This document shows positions 1 to 9,938 of a DNA stretch of 64,000 nt, in pieces. The notes under the pieces are model-generated. The model was not told where the DNA came from. It saw nothing but the letters and a program-made list of their open reading frames with translations, and searched no databases. Both the position numbers and the translations under genes were made by a program. Source of the stretch: Rosenbergiella collisarenosi. GTDB lineage: Bacteria > Pseudomonadota > Gammaproteobacteria > Enterobacterales > Enterobacteriaceae. Location: NCBI RefSeq assembly GCF_018494085.1, contig NZ_JABBFP010000004.1, positions 62,001 to 126,000 of the forward strand, in the 5' to 3' direction. Position 1 is the first letter of the stretch. Each line of letters starts with the position of its first letter.

Positions 1-1
1 T

Positions 2-160
2 CAAGGCTCGTTAATCGATTTGACCCCTGGGCTATATCAGCGCCGTATGCTTTACTGGCACCGGTTTGCGCCAGAAAGCCGCGTGATGGGACGCGTTACG
101 GATTCTTTGGTGGAGTATGGTCGCCGGGTTCTGCGCCAAGAGAGTGAGTGTTTAGCGTAA
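2..160 (+). CDS. argP: ArgP LysR-type regulator, C-terminal end only
   Basis: This is the last 52 codons of a gene that starts before the window. The residues read [20 protein letters not shown] and end [12 protein letters not shown], which matches the C-terminus of ArgP (IciA), the lysine/arginine-responsive LysR-type activator of argO and other genes. Only the end of the effector-binding domain is visible; the DNA-binding domain lies outside. The gene is convergent with yggE and overlaps its 3' end by 65 bases. Finding argP two genes from its target argO is the expected enterobacterial arrangement, so the assignment is firm although the piece is short. Confidence 0.88.
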   Translation, partial: QGSLIDLTPGLYQRRMLYWHRFAPESRVMGRVTDSLVEYGRRVLRQESECLA

Positions 161-863
161 ACACGACGTCGACGTTATCGGAAAAATCGAGTTTTTGCTG
201 CTGGTAGGTTTGGTCGGCCGAGGTATCGGCCACGGCGGCTTTTGCACTCATCATCCTGACCATCGGCATGGCTTCGTGAGACTGCGTCTGGTAGTTAATG
301 CTCCAGACGGGCCCTAAGGTCGCGTTGAAACCTGCGGCAAGACTCTTCGCTTTGCTGATGGCGTCGTTGACCGCTGCTTGGCGTGCTTGCTGCTGATACT
401 GCTCAGGGTGTTCGACCGCCATTGAGACAGAACGGATCTCGTTGAGTCCTGCCGCTAGCGCGCCATCCAACAGGGGATTCAGCTTAGTCAACTGGTGCAC
501 GGTTACCGTCACAGTACGGGAGGCTTGATAGCCAATAAGCTTAGGCTTGCCCTGTACCGAGTAGTCGTATTGGGCTTGAGTGGTAACGTTGGCAGCATTG
601 ATGTCTTTATCGACGATCCCTTGCTGATGCAAAAAGTCAAAATAGCGCGCGACCCGAGCATCGGTCTGTTTTTTTGCCTGCGACGCCTGAGCTTGTGTTG
701 TACTCACATCAATGACGAGGGTTGCCATATCGGGTTGAGCTTGGACTTTACCCTGCCCAGAGGTACTTAAATGCGGCGCAGTAGGCGTTGTCTCCGCCCA
801 GGCTAGCGACGATAGCCCACAACTGGCGGTAAATAATCCGAGTGCAAGTGCAGCGTTCTTCAT
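96..863 (-). CDS. yggE: YggE, periplasmic SIMPL-domain protein
   Basis: The product is a 255-residue SIMPL (DUF541) domain protein of the YggE family, known in E. coli as a protein that lowers oxidative stress; its biochemical activity is not established. The start MKNAALALG is chosen because it opens a clear signal peptide (residues 1-22, ending SLAWA) and has AAGGGAG six bases upstream. A longer open frame upstream runs back through argO and is not used. The start lies 2 bases after the argO stop, so the two are very likely co-transcribed. The C-terminal tail ([17 protein letters not shown]) extends antisense over the end of argP and makes the protein slightly longer than E. coli YggE. Confidence 0.88.
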   Translation of the reverse strand: MKNAALALGLFTASCGLSSLAWAETTPTAPHLSTSGQGKVQAQPDMATLVIDVSTTQAQASQAKKQTDARVARYFDFLHQQGIVDKDINAANVTTQAQYDYSVQGKPKLIGYQASRTVTVTVHQLTKLNPLLDGALAAGLNEIRSVSMAVEHPEQYQQQARQAAVNDAISKAKSLAAGFNATLGPVWSINYQTQSHEAMPMVRMMSAKAAVADTSADQTYQQQKLDFSDNVDVVFTLNTHSLGAEPGDHTPPKNP

Positions 864-865
864 CG

Positions 866-1507
866 TTAACTCCCTTGAGTGTGAAACAGCTGCTCCAACA
901 TTACCACGCCTTCCTTTGCGAGTCGAAAGGCCATAGTCAGTAAGATGATCACCACCACGACATTGATGACTCGCTGCACATTGGGCTGAACTAACCAGCC
1001 CGAGAGGAGTCTTGCCACCCCTGCCAGCGAATAAAACCATAATACCGACGCCAAGATTGCGCCCATGACAAAGAAGATCCTCTGTTCGGTCGGGATTTGA
1101 CTGCCGATGCTACCCAGTAAGACCACGGTATCCAAATAAACATGGGGGTTTAACCAGGTGACTAACGTCAAGGTGAGCAGCACTTTCGTGAGTGTGGCAG
1201 GAGCACTATCCCAGTTCGCTAGTGAAGCCGGGGTTTTAACCTCTTTAGCAACGCCGTAGCTGTACCACAGTAGAAAGAGTACGCCAGCCCAAGTAATCAC
1301 TAATAGAACCGTGGACGACTGCTGCAATAGCGCACTACCTCCCATCACCCCCGTACTAATCAACAGCGCATCGCTCACCACGCAGAAGGTCGCTGCGATA
1401 AAGGCATAACGCTTGAAGATGCCTTGGCGGAGTACCAAGGTATTTTGTGGCCCTAAGGGTAGGATGAGTGCGGCACCTACCGCTAATCCCTGAAGAAAAA
1501 ATAACAT
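866..1507 (-). CDS. argO: ArgO arginine exporter
   Basis: A 213-residue membrane protein of the LysE/ArgO family that exports L-arginine and its toxic analogue canavanine across the inner membrane. It has about six hydrophobic segments and the family signature PLGPQNTLVLRQG near residues 17-29. The start at MLFFLQG is preferred over a start 13 codons upstream because GAGAGG lies at good spacing before it and the family begins at this point. ArgP, encoded two genes away, activates argO in E. coli in response to arginine. The promoter should lie in the 130-base gap towards mscS. The gene is followed 2 bases later by yggE. Confidence 0.92.
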   Translation of the reverse strand: MLFFLQGLAVGAALILPLGPQNTLVLRQGIFKRYAFIAATFCVVSDALLISTGVMGGSALLQQSSTVLLVITWAGVLFLLWYSYGVAKEVKTPASLANWDSAPATLTKVLLTLTLVTWLNPHVYLDTVVLLGSIGSQIPTEQRIFFVMGAILASVLWFYSLAGVARLLSGWLVQPNVQRVINVVVVIILLTMAFRLAKEGVVMLEQLFHTQGS

Positions 1508-1639
1508 ATCACGCCTCTCTAAATAGTTAAGGCGATGAGTGTGCAATGAAATGATTAGTGATAGGAAATTGAAAAAATCGATGGGGTATTAGCAGGATTA
1601 ATACTCCGCAGCCAACATTACGTTAGCTGCGGATACTTA

Positions 1640-2497
1640 TTACTCGGTGACGTCTTTATTACGGATCAGATGAACATCCATCTGTGGGAAAGGAATACCA
1701 ATCTCATTTTTATCGAGGGCTCGTTTGAAGTCAGCCATTAGATCCCAGTAGACTTGCTGTAGATCGTCGCTTTTGCTCCAACAACGCACAATGAAGTTTA
1801 GCGAAGATGGTGCCATCTCATTAAGTGCGACTACGACACCCTTCTCTTTGATAACCCGCTTATCGGCTTCGACAACGTCGCGTAGGACTTTCATCGTTAC
1901 GTCGATATCTGCATCGTAAGCAACGCCGATAATAAATTCGTTACGGCGCTCAGGCTCACGCGAGTAGTTAATAATCTTACCGGTGAAGATCGATCCATTA
2001 GGGACTACGGCAATTTTACCGTCTGAGGTTTTCAGCGTCGTCTGGAATATCTGTACGTTAAGCACAGTCCCTGAGCAACCGCCGACGTCGACGAACTCAC
2101 CGACACGGATCGGCCTAAAGGTTACGAGTAATACCCCTGCCGCAAAGTTAGACAGCGAGTTTTGCAGGGCTAGACCGACGGTTACACCAATCGCACCGAG
2201 TACCGCGATAAAGGAGGCGGTTTGCACGCCTACGCGACTTACTGCGGCGATAAGCGTGAAAGCGATAATCGCATAGCGGACGATCATGGCAATAAAGTCA
2301 GCAACCGTTTGGTCGATATGACGGGCGATTAATAGTTTATTAATGGTTCGTGCGACAATTTTAGCCACTGTAAAGCCGATAAATAAGATAACCAGCGCTG
2401 CCGCAATATTAACGACATAGCCTAATAACAGCCCCTGATTGCGTTCTATCCAATTACTGGCGTTGTGAAGGCCATTTACTACGTTAAGATCTTGCAT
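1640..2497 (-). CDS. mscS: MscS small-conductance mechanosensitive channel
   Basis: A 285-residue inner-membrane channel that opens under membrane tension and releases solutes after hypo-osmotic shock. Three hydrophobic segments cover about residues 28-110. The pore-lining helix shows the Gly/Ala packing pattern AVLGAIGVTVGLALQNSLSN, followed by the beta domain (RPIRVGEFVDVGG) and the C-terminal cytoplasmic cage. The length is within one residue of E. coli MscS (286), and the neighbours argO and fbaA are the same as in E. coli. It stands alone between gaps of about 130 and 170 bases, so it is probably transcribed separately from fbaA. Confidence 0.94.
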   Translation of the reverse strand: MQDLNVVNGLHNASNWIERNQGLLLGYVVNIAAALVILFIGFTVAKIVARTINKLLIARHIDQTVADFIAMIVRYAIIAFTLIAAVSRVGVQTASFIAVLGAIGVTVGLALQNSLSNFAAGVLLVTFRPIRVGEFVDVGGCSGTVLNVQIFQTTLKTSDGKIAVVPNGSIFTGKIINYSREPERRNEFIIGVAYDADIDVTMKVLRDVVEADKRVIKEKGVVVALNEMAPSSLNFIVRCWSKSDDLQQVYWDLMADFKRALDKNEIGIPFPQMDVHLIRNKDVTE

Positions 2498-2635
2498 GAG
2501 ATCGTCCTATCATTAAGTTCCCAATAAAAAGCGTAGGGTCATCTGTGCAAGATGTCCTGAGAAAAGGGTAACCAAAAAGTGGCAGATTGCCAACTTACAG
2601 AGCGGGTTTACTCATATTGGGGGGAATGCGAGGAG

Positions 2636-2663
2636 AAAAAGGCGCCAATTCATCTGGCGCCTT
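2636..2663 (-). terminator. Rho-independent terminator of fbaA
   Basis: On the minus strand a hairpin with arms GGCGCC and GGCGCC, extended by flanking A/T pairs, is followed by TTTTT. It begins 5 bases after the fbaA stop codon and should end the epd-pgk-fbaA transcript. Confidence 0.85.
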
Positions 2664-2668
2664 GGGTA

Positions 2669-3748
2669 TTACAGACGATCGATAGCATTCAGCTCGCGGA
2701 AGGCTTGCTCTAAGCGTACGACCATCGAGCTTTGCGCCGCACGCAGCCATACGCGTGGGTCATAGTACTTTTTGTTAGGCTTATCATCGCCCTCTGGGTT
2801 GCCCAGTTGGCTTTGCAGGTAGCCTTCGTTCTTTTTGTAGAACTGTAGGATACCGTCCCAGTTCGCCCATTGAGTATCGGTATCGATATTCATCTTGATT
2901 ACGCCATATTCGATAGACTCTTTGATCTCTTCAGCTGAAGAACCAGATCCACCGTGGAAGACGAAATTCAGGCTATTGTGAGGGAGGTTATATTTCTCAC
3001 TCACATAGTCTTGAGAATTTCTTAGAATTTTTGGCGTTAATTGTACGTTACCCGGCTTGTAAACGCCGTGAACGTTACCGAATGAAGCCGCAATCGTGAA
3101 GTTAGGGCTGATAGCGTTCAGCTTTTGATAAGCGTAGTCGACGTCTTCCGGCTGCGTGTACAGCGCAGAGTTGTCGAGGTGTGAGTTATCCACGCCATCT
3201 TCTTCTCCACCGGTACAACCGAGTTCGATCTCCAGCGTCATACCCATCTTCGCCATGCGCGCGAGATATTGACCGCTGATCTCGATATTCTCTTCTAAAG
3301 ACTCTTCGGAAAGGTCAATCATGTGGGAAGAGAAGAGCGGTTTACCGGTATTTTTAAAGTGTGCTTCACCCGCATCCAGTAGCCCATCGATCCATGGCAG
3401 TAATTTTTTCGCGCAGTGGTCGGTATGTAAAATAACCGGCACGCCATATTGCTCTGCCATCAGGTGGACGTGCTGTGCTCCGGTAATGGCACCGAGGATA
3501 GCCGCCGCTTGCGGTTTATCTGAGGTAAAGCCTTTCCCTGCGAGGAATGCTGCACCGCCGTTAGAGAACTGAACAATCACTGGCGCTTTAGCTTTCGCCG
3601 CAGCTTCTAATACCGCATTGATCGAGTCAGTACCGATACAGTTAACAGCAGGTAATGCGAATTTATTCTCTTTAGCTACTTGGAAAACTTTTTGTACGTC
3701 TTCGCCAGTAACGACACCCGGTTTTACGAAATCAAAAATTTTAGACAT
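2669..3748 (-). CDS. fbaA: Class II fructose-bisphosphate aldolase
   Basis: This 359-residue enzyme reversibly splits fructose 1,6-bisphosphate into dihydroxyacetone phosphate and glyceraldehyde 3-phosphate in glycolysis and gluconeogenesis. It is a zinc-dependent class II aldolase. The metal-binding region is visible as HTDHCAK (about residues 108-114), the glycine/glutamate block as LEIELGCTGGEEDGV, and the further histidines in GNVHGVYKPG and FHGGSGSS. Its length equals that of E. coli FbaA. It is the last gene of the epd-pgk-fbaA operon, 88 bases after pgk with a stable hairpin in between, and is followed by a strong terminator. Confidence 0.96.
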   Translation of the reverse strand: MSKIFDFVKPGVVTGEDVQKVFQVAKENKFALPAVNCIGTDSINAVLEAAAKAKAPVIVQFSNGGAAFLAGKGFTSDKPQAAAILGAITGAQHVHLMAEQYGVPVILHTDHCAKKLLPWIDGLLDAGEAHFKNTGKPLFSSHMIDLSEESLEENIEISGQYLARMAKMGMTLEIELGCTGGEEDGVDNSHLDNSALYTQPEDVDYAYQKLNAISPNFTIAASFGNVHGVYKPGNVQLTPKILRNSQDYVSEKYNLPHNSLNFVFHGGSGSSAEEIKESIEYGVIKMNIDTDTQWANWDGILQFYKKNEGYLQSQLGNPEGDDKPNKKYYDPRVWLRAAQSSMVVRLEQAFRELNAIDRL

Positions 3749-3805
3749 GAGTTTTGTCCTGTTTCGTTGGTCGTAAGCTGAGATCTACTTTCAGCGGTAG
3801 AATAT

Positions 3806-3829
3806 TGAGGAGGACTACCGCCCTCCTCA
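3806..3829. other. Intercistronic hairpin between pgk and fbaA
   Basis: A perfect 8-bp inverted repeat (TGAGGAGG / CCTCCTCA, 8-base loop) lies just after the pgk stop. In the direction of pgk it has no U-tract. On the opposite strand it is followed by GAATTTTTTAT, so it would look like a terminator only for plus-strand transcription, where no gene is seen. It is more likely an mRNA stabilising or processing element separating pgk and fbaA messages. Confidence 0.5.
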
Positions 3830-3836
3830 GAATTTT

Positions 3837-5000
3837 TTATTGTTTAGCACGCTCTTCTAACATTGCGACAGCTGGGAGCTTTTTGCCTTCCACAAACTCA
3901 AGGAATGCACCGCCACCCGTGGAGATATAAGAAATTTTATCTTCGATACCAAAGAGATCGATTGCCGCAAGCGTATCACCGCCACCGGCTACTGAGAACG
4001 CATCGCTATCTGCGATAGCATTCGCCACAACCTCAGTCCCTTTACGGAAGTTAGGGAATTCAAAGACGCCGACCGGCCCGTTCCACAGGATAGTTTTGGC
4101 TTCTTTCAAGATTTTTGCCATTTGCGCCGCTGTCTCGTCACCAAAATCCATAATTTCTTCGTTATCTTGGATCTCGTTAACCGGCTTCACGGTTGCAGGC
4201 GCGGTTTCGGAAAATTCGGTGCCCACACGTGAGTCAACCGGTACTGGGATACCGTGCTCGTCGCGTAGCTTTTTAGCCGCTTCAACGAAGTCAGGTTCGT
4301 AGAGTGATTTACCGACGTTATTTTCAATTGCAACGAAGGTGTTCGCGATCCCGCCACCGACGATGACAGTATCGGCAATGTTGACTAGAGATTGTAGTAC
4401 GTCAAATTTTGTAGAGACTTTAGAACCACCCACCACCGCCACCATTGGACGCGCTGGGTTACTCATCGCTTTGCCTAGTGCCTCTAATTCTGCTGATAGC
4501 AGTGGGCCGGCACATGCGATGGGCGCAAACTTACCGACGCCATGAGTAGAAGCCTGTGCACGGTGAGCGGTACCGAATGCATCCATAACAAAAACATCGC
4601 AGAGTGCGGCATATTTCTTCGCTAGCGTTTCATCGTCTTTCTTTTCGCCTTTGTTAAAGCGAACGTTCTCCAGGACGACTAACTGACCCGCTTCTACCGA
4701 GACGCCATCAAGGTAGTCTTTGGCCAGGCTGACTTCGGTGCTTGCCAGTTTCTCTTTTAGGTAGTTGACGACCGGTTGTAGAGAAAACTCTTCGTTGTAC
4801 TCACCTTCCGTCGGGCGGCCTAAGTGGGAGGTCACCATCACTTTTGCCCCTTGCTTGAGCGCTTGCTCAATGGTCGGTAGCGATGCACGGATCCGCGCAT
4901 CTGACGTCACTTTCCCCTCTTTGACGGGCACATTAAGATCAGCACGAATCAGAACACGTTTGCCAGCCAGATCCAGATCGGTCATTTTGATTACAGACAT
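3837..5000 (-). CDS. pgk: Phosphoglycerate kinase
   Basis: The 387-residue product transfers phosphate from 1,3-bisphosphoglycerate to ADP, giving ATP and 3-phosphoglycerate. The N-terminal substrate domain shows RADLNVPV and SHLGRP. The nucleotide domain shows [18 protein letters not shown] and the C-terminal GGGDTLAAI signature. The length equals E. coli Pgk (387). It lies 40 bases downstream of epd and 88 bases upstream of fbaA in the conserved operon order, so glyceraldehyde phosphate metabolism genes are expressed together. Confidence 0.97.
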   Translation of the reverse strand: MSVIKMTDLDLAGKRVLIRADLNVPVKEGKVTSDARIRASLPTIEQALKQGAKVMVTSHLGRPTEGEYNEEFSLQPVVNYLKEKLASTEVSLAKDYLDGVSVEAGQLVVLENVRFNKGEKKDDETLAKKYAALCDVFVMDAFGTAHRAQASTHGVGKFAPIACAGPLLSAELEALGKAMSNPARPMVAVVGGSKVSTKFDVLQSLVNIADTVIVGGGIANTFVAIENNVGKSLYEPDFVEAAKKLRDEHGIPVPVDSRVGTEFSETAPATVKPVNEIQDNEEIMDFGDETAAQMAKILKEAKTILWNGPVGVFEFPNFRKGTEVVANAIADSDAFSVAGGGDTLAAIDLFGIEDKISYISTGGGAFLEFVEGKKLPAVAMLEERAKQ

Positions 5001-5040
5001 GGTGAATCCTCTTATTGATTCTTTAAGTTAATCCTGCCGC

Positions 5041-6069
5041 TTAGGCGACAGGCTTGAAAGTGTTGTCAGACATTGCTAAACAGGTGTCGATCATTCGATT
5101 GGCGAATCCCCATTCGTTGTCACACCATACTAACGTTTTCACGAGGTGCCCACCACTGACCCGCGTTTGCGATCCATCAACGATGGCGCTGTGGGGATCA
5201 TGGTTGAAATCGGCGGAAACCAGCGGCAGCTCCGTGTAATCGACTATACCATGAAAGCAGCCGTTGGCGGCTTCTTGCAATAGATGATTAACTTGTTGTG
5301 CGCTAACCGATTGCTCGAGTGTGACGCTCAGATCGATTGCGGTTACGTTGATCGTTGGGACACGTACCGCAATCGCCTCAAACCGGTCGAGAAATTTCGG
5401 GAAAATACGCGTAATTCCTGCAGAGAGACGCGTATCAACCGGGATAATAGATTGACTGGCCGCGCGCGTTCGGCGTAAATCGGGATGGTAGGCATCAAGG
5501 ACCTGTTGATCGTGCATCGCCGAATGGATAGTCGTGACTGTACCCGACTCTATACCATAGGCGTCATCAAGCAGCTTGATAATTGGAATGATACAGTTTG
5601 TGGTACACGAGGCGTTAGAAACAAACTTATGTTCGGGAAGGAGGCTATGATGATTCACACCGTAAACGATGGTAGCGTCTAGATCCGCCTCACCTGGATG
5701 TGCAAATAAGACCTTACGCGCGCCAGCTTGATAATGGGCTTCACCGTCAGCGCGGCTTCCATATATCCCTGTGCAATCTAGAACGATATCGATATCCAAG
5801 TCGCGCCAAGGCAGGTCAAAGAGCGAGGCATGATGAAGTAAAGTAATCGCATCTCTACCGATAAATAGCTGCTCACCCTCTAGTTTGACATCCCAAGCGA
5901 ACTGACCATGAGTGGTATCGTATTTCAGGAGGTGTGCCATGCCGCGGCTTTCAGCAATCTCGTTTATCGCCACGACCGTTACGTCGAGATGTCGACCTGT
6001 TTCATAGAGGGCACGTACTACCGCTCGACCTATTCTACCAAAACCATTAATCGCAATTCTAAGAGTCAT
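5041..6069 (-). CDS. epd: D-erythrose-4-phosphate dehydrogenase
   Basis: This 342-residue enzyme oxidises erythrose 4-phosphate to 4-phosphoerythronate with NAD, an early step towards pyridoxal 5'-phosphate. It belongs to the GAPDH fold. The N-terminal Rossmann motif is [13 protein letters not shown], the catalytic cysteine sits in SNASCTTNC, and the partner histidine in [11 protein letters not shown]. The motif [17 protein letters not shown] is typical of Epd rather than GapA. It heads the epd-pgk-fbaA operon. A CRP-like site lies about 180 bases upstream of the start, consistent with catabolite control described for this promoter in E. coli. Confidence 0.95.
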   Translation of the reverse strand: MTLRIAINGFGRIGRAVVRALYETGRHLDVTVVAINEIAESRGMAHLLKYDTTHGQFAWDVKLEGEQLFIGRDAITLLHHASLFDLPWRDLDIDIVLDCTGIYGSRADGEAHYQAGARKVLFAHPGEADLDATIVYGVNHHSLLPEHKFVSNASCTTNCIIPIIKLLDDAYGIESGTVTTIHSAMHDQQVLDAYHPDLRRTRAASQSIIPVDTRLSAGITRIFPKFLDRFEAIAVRVPTINVTAIDLSVTLEQSVSAQQVNHLLQEAANGCFHGIVDYTELPLVSADFNHDPHSAIVDGSQTRVSGGHLVKTLVWCDNEWGFANRMIDTCLAMSDNTFKPVA

Positions 6070-6247
6070 TGCTTGTTTATCACCTTGATGACGTAAGAAG
6101 GGATCCTTCCTACTACAGAGATTATCTTTTGAGGCTACAACGATTCGATAAATTTAGATACCTTATTTCAGCCGAGCTGGAACGATTCACTTGAGAATAA
6201 ATCAACTCGTGACCGTACGGAATGATAGAGATCAACTGTGCTTTGCA

Positions 6248-6269
6248 AAGTACGATCAAGATCACATAT
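6248..6269 (-). promoter_or_regulatory. CRP-like binding site upstream of epd
   Basis: Read on the minus strand the site contains TATGTGATCTTGATCGTACT, which agrees well with the CRP consensus in one half (TGTGATCT) and partly in the other (GATCGTAC). It precedes the epd-pgk-fbaA operon, whose E. coli equivalent is CRP-controlled. Match judged by eye only. Confidence 0.5.
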
Positions 6270-6350
6270 TCACGCGATATCCTAGGATGTCTGAGTGCGA
6301 TTTTCGATCTACAACAGTACCGCTCACTATCCTCTAGCCGGCTATTGGGC

Positions 6351-6380
6351 AAAAAAAAAGCATGGCCCAGGGCCATGCTT
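6351..6380 (-). terminator. Rho-independent terminator of tktA
   Basis: On the minus strand the arms GCATGGCCC and GGGCCATGC form a tight hairpin followed by nine T residues. It starts about 20 bases after the tktA stop codon. Confidence 0.92.
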
Positions 6381-6398
6381 AGTCGATAAGCGATAGTG

Positions 6399-8387
6399 TT
6401 ACAGAATCGCTTTCGCTTTTGCTACAACGTTATCGACAGTGAAGCCGAACTCTACAAATAGTTGCTCAGCAGGCGCTGACTCACCGAAGGTTGTCATACC
6501 AACGATAGCACCTTGTAGGCCGACGTACTTATACCAGTAGTCGGCGATACCCGCTTCAACCGCTACACGAGCCGTCACCGCAGCTGGCAATACAGACTCG
6601 CGGTAAGCAGCATCTTGCTTATCGAAATGATCGGTAGAAGGCATCGATACAACACGCACTTTACGGCCTTCAGCGGTCAGTTTCTCTGCAGCATCGACCG
6701 CTAACTGAACTTCTGAACCGGTTGCGATAAAGATAAGCTCAGGTTGACCTTCGCTATCTTTCAGGATGTAGCCGCCCTTACTGATTGCCGCTAGTTGTTC
6801 AGCACTACGCTCTTGCTGAGCTAAGTTCTGACGAGACAGGATCAGTGCCGAAGGACCATCTTTGCGCTCGATGGCTTCTTTCCAAGCTACCGCAGTTTCC
6901 ACTTGGTCAGCAGGACGCCATACGCTCATGTTTGGCGTAGTACGTAAGCTTGCTACCTGCTCTACCGGCTGGTGCGTTGGACCATCTTCGCCTAACCCGA
7001 TTGAGTCATGGGTATAGACTAAGATTTGACGAAGTTTCATCAATGCCGCCATACGTGCAGCGTTACGCGCATATTCAACGAACATCAAGAAGGTAGCGGT
7101 GTAAGGAATAAAACCAGAGTGCAGCGAGATACCGTTAGCGATCGCTGTCATACCGAACTCACGGACACCGTAGTGAATGTAGTTACCAGCGTGATCGTCT
7201 TTAATTGACTTAGAGCCTGACCAGATGGTTAAGTTACTTGGCGCTAAGTCAGCGGAGCCGCCCATGTATTCTGGTAACAACTTGCCATAAGCTTCGATCG
7301 CGTTTTGTGAAGCTTTACGGCTAGCAATCTTTTGTGGGTTAGCTTGTAGATCTTCGATGAATTTCTGTGACTCTGCCGCCCAGTTAGCCGGGAGCTCGTT
7401 CGCAGTACGGCGCTTAAATTCAGCCGCCAGTTCAGGGAATTCTTTCGCATAAGCGGCGAATTTCTCATTCCACGCTTGCTCTTTCTTCGCGCCCGCTTCT
7501 TTAGCATCCCATGCAGCATAGACATCAGCAGGAATTTCGAATGGCGCAGAGTCCCACTCAAGTTGTTTACGAGTCAGAGCGATTTCGTCATCGCCCAGCG
7601 GTGCACCATGGGAGTCATGGGTCCCTGCTTTGTTCGGTGAACCAAAGCCGATAACGGTTTTACACATGATAAGTGTAGGGCGTTCTGACGCACGGGCCTC
7701 TTCTACAGCGCGACGAATAGATTCGCTGTTGTGACCATCAACGCCACGAATAACATGCCAACCGTACGCTTCGAAACGTAGACCGGTATCATCGCTAAAC
7801 CAACCATCAGTATGACCATCGATAGAGATACCGTTGTCATCATAAAAAGCAATTAGTTTACCGAGTTGCAGCGTACCCGCCAGCGAGCAAGCCTCGTGCG
7901 AGATCCCTTCCATCATACAACCATCGCCCATGAAGGCGTAAGTGTAGTGGTTGACGACGTCGTGGCCAGGGCGGTTGAACTGCGCCGCTAGCGTACGTTC
8001 AGCAATCGCGAAACCAACAGCGTTAGCAATACCTTGTCCTAGTGGACCGGTTGTCGTCTCGACACCCGCGGTGTAACCGTATTCAGGGTGGCCAGGGGTT
8101 TTAGAGTGCAGCTGACGGAAATTCTTCAGTTCTTCGATAGGCAGGTCATAACCGCTGAGGTGCAACAAGCTATAAATCAGCATGGAACCGTGGCCGTTAG
8201 ACAGGATGAAGCGGTCACGATCTGCCCATGATGGGTTTTTAGGGTTATGATTTAAAAATTCACGCCATAGTACTTCCGCGATGTCTGCCATGCCCATCGG
8301 TGCGCCTGGGTGGCCAGATTTAGCACGTTGGACCGCATCCATGCTGAGTGCACGGATAGCATTAGCGAGTTTTTTTTCAGAAGGCAT
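6399..8387 (-). CDS. tktA: Transketolase
   Basis: This 662-residue thiamine-diphosphate enzyme moves two-carbon units between sugar phosphates in the non-oxidative pentose phosphate pathway, supplying ribose 5-phosphate and erythrose 4-phosphate. The ThDP-binding region reads [18 protein letters not shown] with the Mg ligand block [11 protein letters not shown]. Substrate-binding histidines sit in [10 protein letters not shown] and SNGHGSM, and the pyrimidine domain shows [11 protein letters not shown] and [11 protein letters not shown]. Length is one residue short of E. coli TktA (663). It has its own terminator and is separated from the yidB-like gene upstream by 122 bases. Confidence 0.96.
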   Translation of the reverse strand: MPSEKKLANAIRALSMDAVQRAKSGHPGAPMGMADIAEVLWREFLNHNPKNPSWADRDRFILSNGHGSMLIYSLLHLSGYDLPIEELKNFRQLHSKTPGHPEYGYTAGVETTTGPLGQGIANAVGFAIAERTLAAQFNRPGHDVVNHYTYAFMGDGCMMEGISHEACSLAGTLQLGKLIAFYDDNGISIDGHTDGWFSDDTGLRFEAYGWHVIRGVDGHNSESIRRAVEEARASERPTLIMCKTVIGFGSPNKAGTHDSHGAPLGDDEIALTRKQLEWDSAPFEIPADVYAAWDAKEAGAKKEQAWNEKFAAYAKEFPELAAEFKRRTANELPANWAAESQKFIEDLQANPQKIASRKASQNAIEAYGKLLPEYMGGSADLAPSNLTIWSGSKSIKDDHAGNYIHYGVREFGMTAIANGISLHSGFIPYTATFLMFVEYARNAARMAALMKLRQILVYTHDSIGLGEDGPTHQPVEQVASLRTTPNMSVWRPADQVETAVAWKEAIERKDGPSALILSRQNLAQQERSAEQLAAISKGGYILKDSEGQPELIFIATGSEVQLAVDAAEKLTAEGRKVRVVSMPSTDHFDKQDAAYRESVLPAAVTARVAVEAGIADYWYKYVGLQGAIVGMTTFGESAPAEQLFVEFGFTVDNVVAKAKAIL

Positions 8388-8478
8388 CTTTCACTCCAGA
8401 TCGGATGATATAGTTGTGTCGATTTTTAAACATTTTCAACACAAATTGGAAACTTAGTTGTTCCAATGTACATGATGT

Positions 8479-8500
8479 ATCGAATGAAAGTACATTCGAT
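8479..8500. promoter_or_regulatory. Perfect inverted repeat upstream of tktA
   Basis: ATCGAATG and CATTCGAT flank a 6-base spacer in the gap between the yidB-like gene and tktA. There is no U-tract, so a simple terminator is unlikely. It could be an operator or an mRNA hairpin; the binding protein is unknown. Confidence 0.35.
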
Positions 8501-8509
8501 CCGCACAAT

Positions 8510-8920
8510 TTAACGCTTGAAGATAGAGTCGACGAGCGAGCCAAGGTCATTTTGCGCATTACCACTAGCTTCTGGGTGCACTTCGCCTTGCGCAGAGATC
8601 TTATCCATTAACTGCGGAAGGACCGCCGACAGTGTGCCAGAAGCGCCCTGCACATCGGTGCCGAGTTTATCTGCGAGCGATTGTAGATCTTGCTGGCTAA
8701 AGGCTGATTGAATGTCGCTATGACTCACGGATTGATTGCTACCGTTGCTAAGCCATGAAGAGAGGATTTCCCCTAGCCCGCCTTGCTGAAACTTCTGAAT
8801 TAGCACTTCTACGCCGCCTTGCTCTTGAACCCAAGACCAGACTGCTTGAAGTTGACTCAGCGAGTTTTGTTGACCCTCTCCACCAGTGAGCGATCCTACA
8901 ATGCTATCGAGTAATCCCAT
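8510..8920 (-). CDS. YidB-like DUF937 protein
   Basis: A 136-residue soluble protein of the YidB (DUF937) family, whose role is unknown. The N-terminal MGLLDSIVGSLTGG, the glycine-rich middle (FQQGGLGEILSSWLSNG) and the block LADKLGTDVQGASGTLSAVLPQ are typical. The C-terminus ends LGSLVDSIFKR. There is no signal peptide or membrane segment. It lies 37 bases after speB on the same strand and may be read from the speAB transcript. In E. coli this place between speB and tktA is occupied by the protease gene loiP, so the neighbour differs here. The gene name yidB is not assigned because a separate orthologue may exist elsewhere. Confidence 0.8.
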   Translation of the reverse strand: MGLLDSIVGSLTGGEGQQNSLSQLQAVWSWVQEQGGVEVLIQKFQQGGLGEILSSWLSNGSNQSVSHSDIQSAFSQQDLQSLADKLGTDVQGASGTLSAVLPQLMDKISAQGEVHPEASGNAQNDLGSLVDSIFKR

Positions 8921-8957
8921 CTTTCACTCCTCATAAATAAATTGTTAACAGAAACGA

Positions 8958-9887
8958 TTAACGCTTAGCCTGCTTATTTGCTGCCTGAACATGCAGCATA
9001 TCGAGAGCCACAGTTGCAGCAGCGAGCGCTGTAATATCGGCATGATCGTAGCCGGGGGCGACTTCTACCAAGTCCATACCTACAATGTTTAGCCCCTGTA
9101 AACCGCGTAGCAACTTAGTCGCTTTATCACTGGATAACCCGCCAACCACTGGAGTACCTGTACCTGGGGCGTGAGCCGGATCGAGACAATCGATATCGAA
9201 AGTGAGATAAATCGGCAGATCGCCGACAGTCTGGCGGATTTTAGCCAGGATATCGTCGACTGGCGTATCGTTGACCCACCCCGCATCCAGGACATTAAAC
9301 CCTAACGACGGATCGTATTCGGTACGGATACCAATTTGCACCGAATGGGCAGGATCGATAAGCCCTTCTTTGGGTGCAGTATAGAACATTGTGCCGTGAT
9401 CGAAAGTGGGGCCGTTCGAGTAGGTATCCGTGTGGGCATCGAAATGGACCAAGGCCATCTTACCGAAATGTTTTGCATGTGCACGCAATAGTGGCAACGA
9501 TATGTAGTGGTCTCCGCCGAAGGTCAACAGGCGTTTCCCCTTAGTCAGAAGCTTTTCAGCGTGTGCCTGTAACTTTGCAGACATATCTGCGGAGTCGCCG
9601 AAAGCATAGACGAGGTCACCACCATCGACGACCTTAAGTTGTTGGCGCAGGTCGAACTTCCACGGCCAACGGCACCCTTCCCACGCGAGTTGGGTAGAGA
9701 TTTGGCGGATAGCGTTGGGGCCAAGACGGCTTCCCGGACGGCCTGATGTTGCCGCATCGAAAGGAACGCCAGTAATGACCCACTCTGCGTCGCTATCGTA
9801 GGGTTGAAAATTGACGGGAAAACGCAGAAAACCGAAGGCGTTAGACACCAGTGAGTTGTCGTACTCGTTACCTAAGGTGTTATACAT
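8958..9887 (-). CDS. speB: Agmatinase
   Basis: A 309-residue agmatine ureohydrolase that hydrolyses agmatine to putrescine and urea. It belongs to the arginase fold with two manganese ions. The metal ligands are visible in the three signature blocks [19 protein letters not shown] and [18 protein letters not shown]. The N-terminus ([20 protein letters not shown]) is almost the same as in E. coli SpeB (306 residues). It lies 51 bases after speA, so the two enzymes that make putrescine from arginine are expressed together. Confidence 0.96.
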   Translation of the reverse strand: MYNTLGNEYDNSLVSNAFGFLRFPVNFQPYDSDAEWVITGVPFDAATSGRPGSRLGPNAIRQISTQLAWEGCRWPWKFDLRQQLKVVDGGDLVYAFGDSADMSAKLQAHAEKLLTKGKRLLTFGGDHYISLPLLRAHAKHFGKMALVHFDAHTDTYSNGPTFDHGTMFYTAPKEGLIDPAHSVQIGIRTEYDPSLGFNVLDAGWVNDTPVDDILAKIRQTVGDLPIYLTFDIDCLDPAHAPGTGTPVVGGLSSDKATKLLRGLQGLNIVGMDLVEVAPGYDHADITALAAATVALDMLHVQAANKQAKR

Positions 9888-9938
9888 ATTTTATCCTTAT
9901 AGTGGCGCCGCTTACACGGCGCCTTAATAGACTAGGGA

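Larger units (their letters stand above)
6070..6398. other. Gap between tktA and epd: terminator plus epd promoter region
   Basis: This 329-base gap contains no convincing gene. It holds the tktA terminator at its right end and a CRP-like site near its middle. An 84-codon open frame on the minus strand crosses the terminator and resembles no known protein, so I do not call it. Confidence 0.6.

Noticed and set aside
6122..6376. 84-codon open frame between epd and tktA on the minus strand
   Set aside because: It overlaps the tktA terminator and the CRP-like site, and its translation looks random and resembles no known protein.
7244..7561. 105-codon open frame within tktA
   Set aside because: It is a same-strand shadow frame of the complete transketolase gene.
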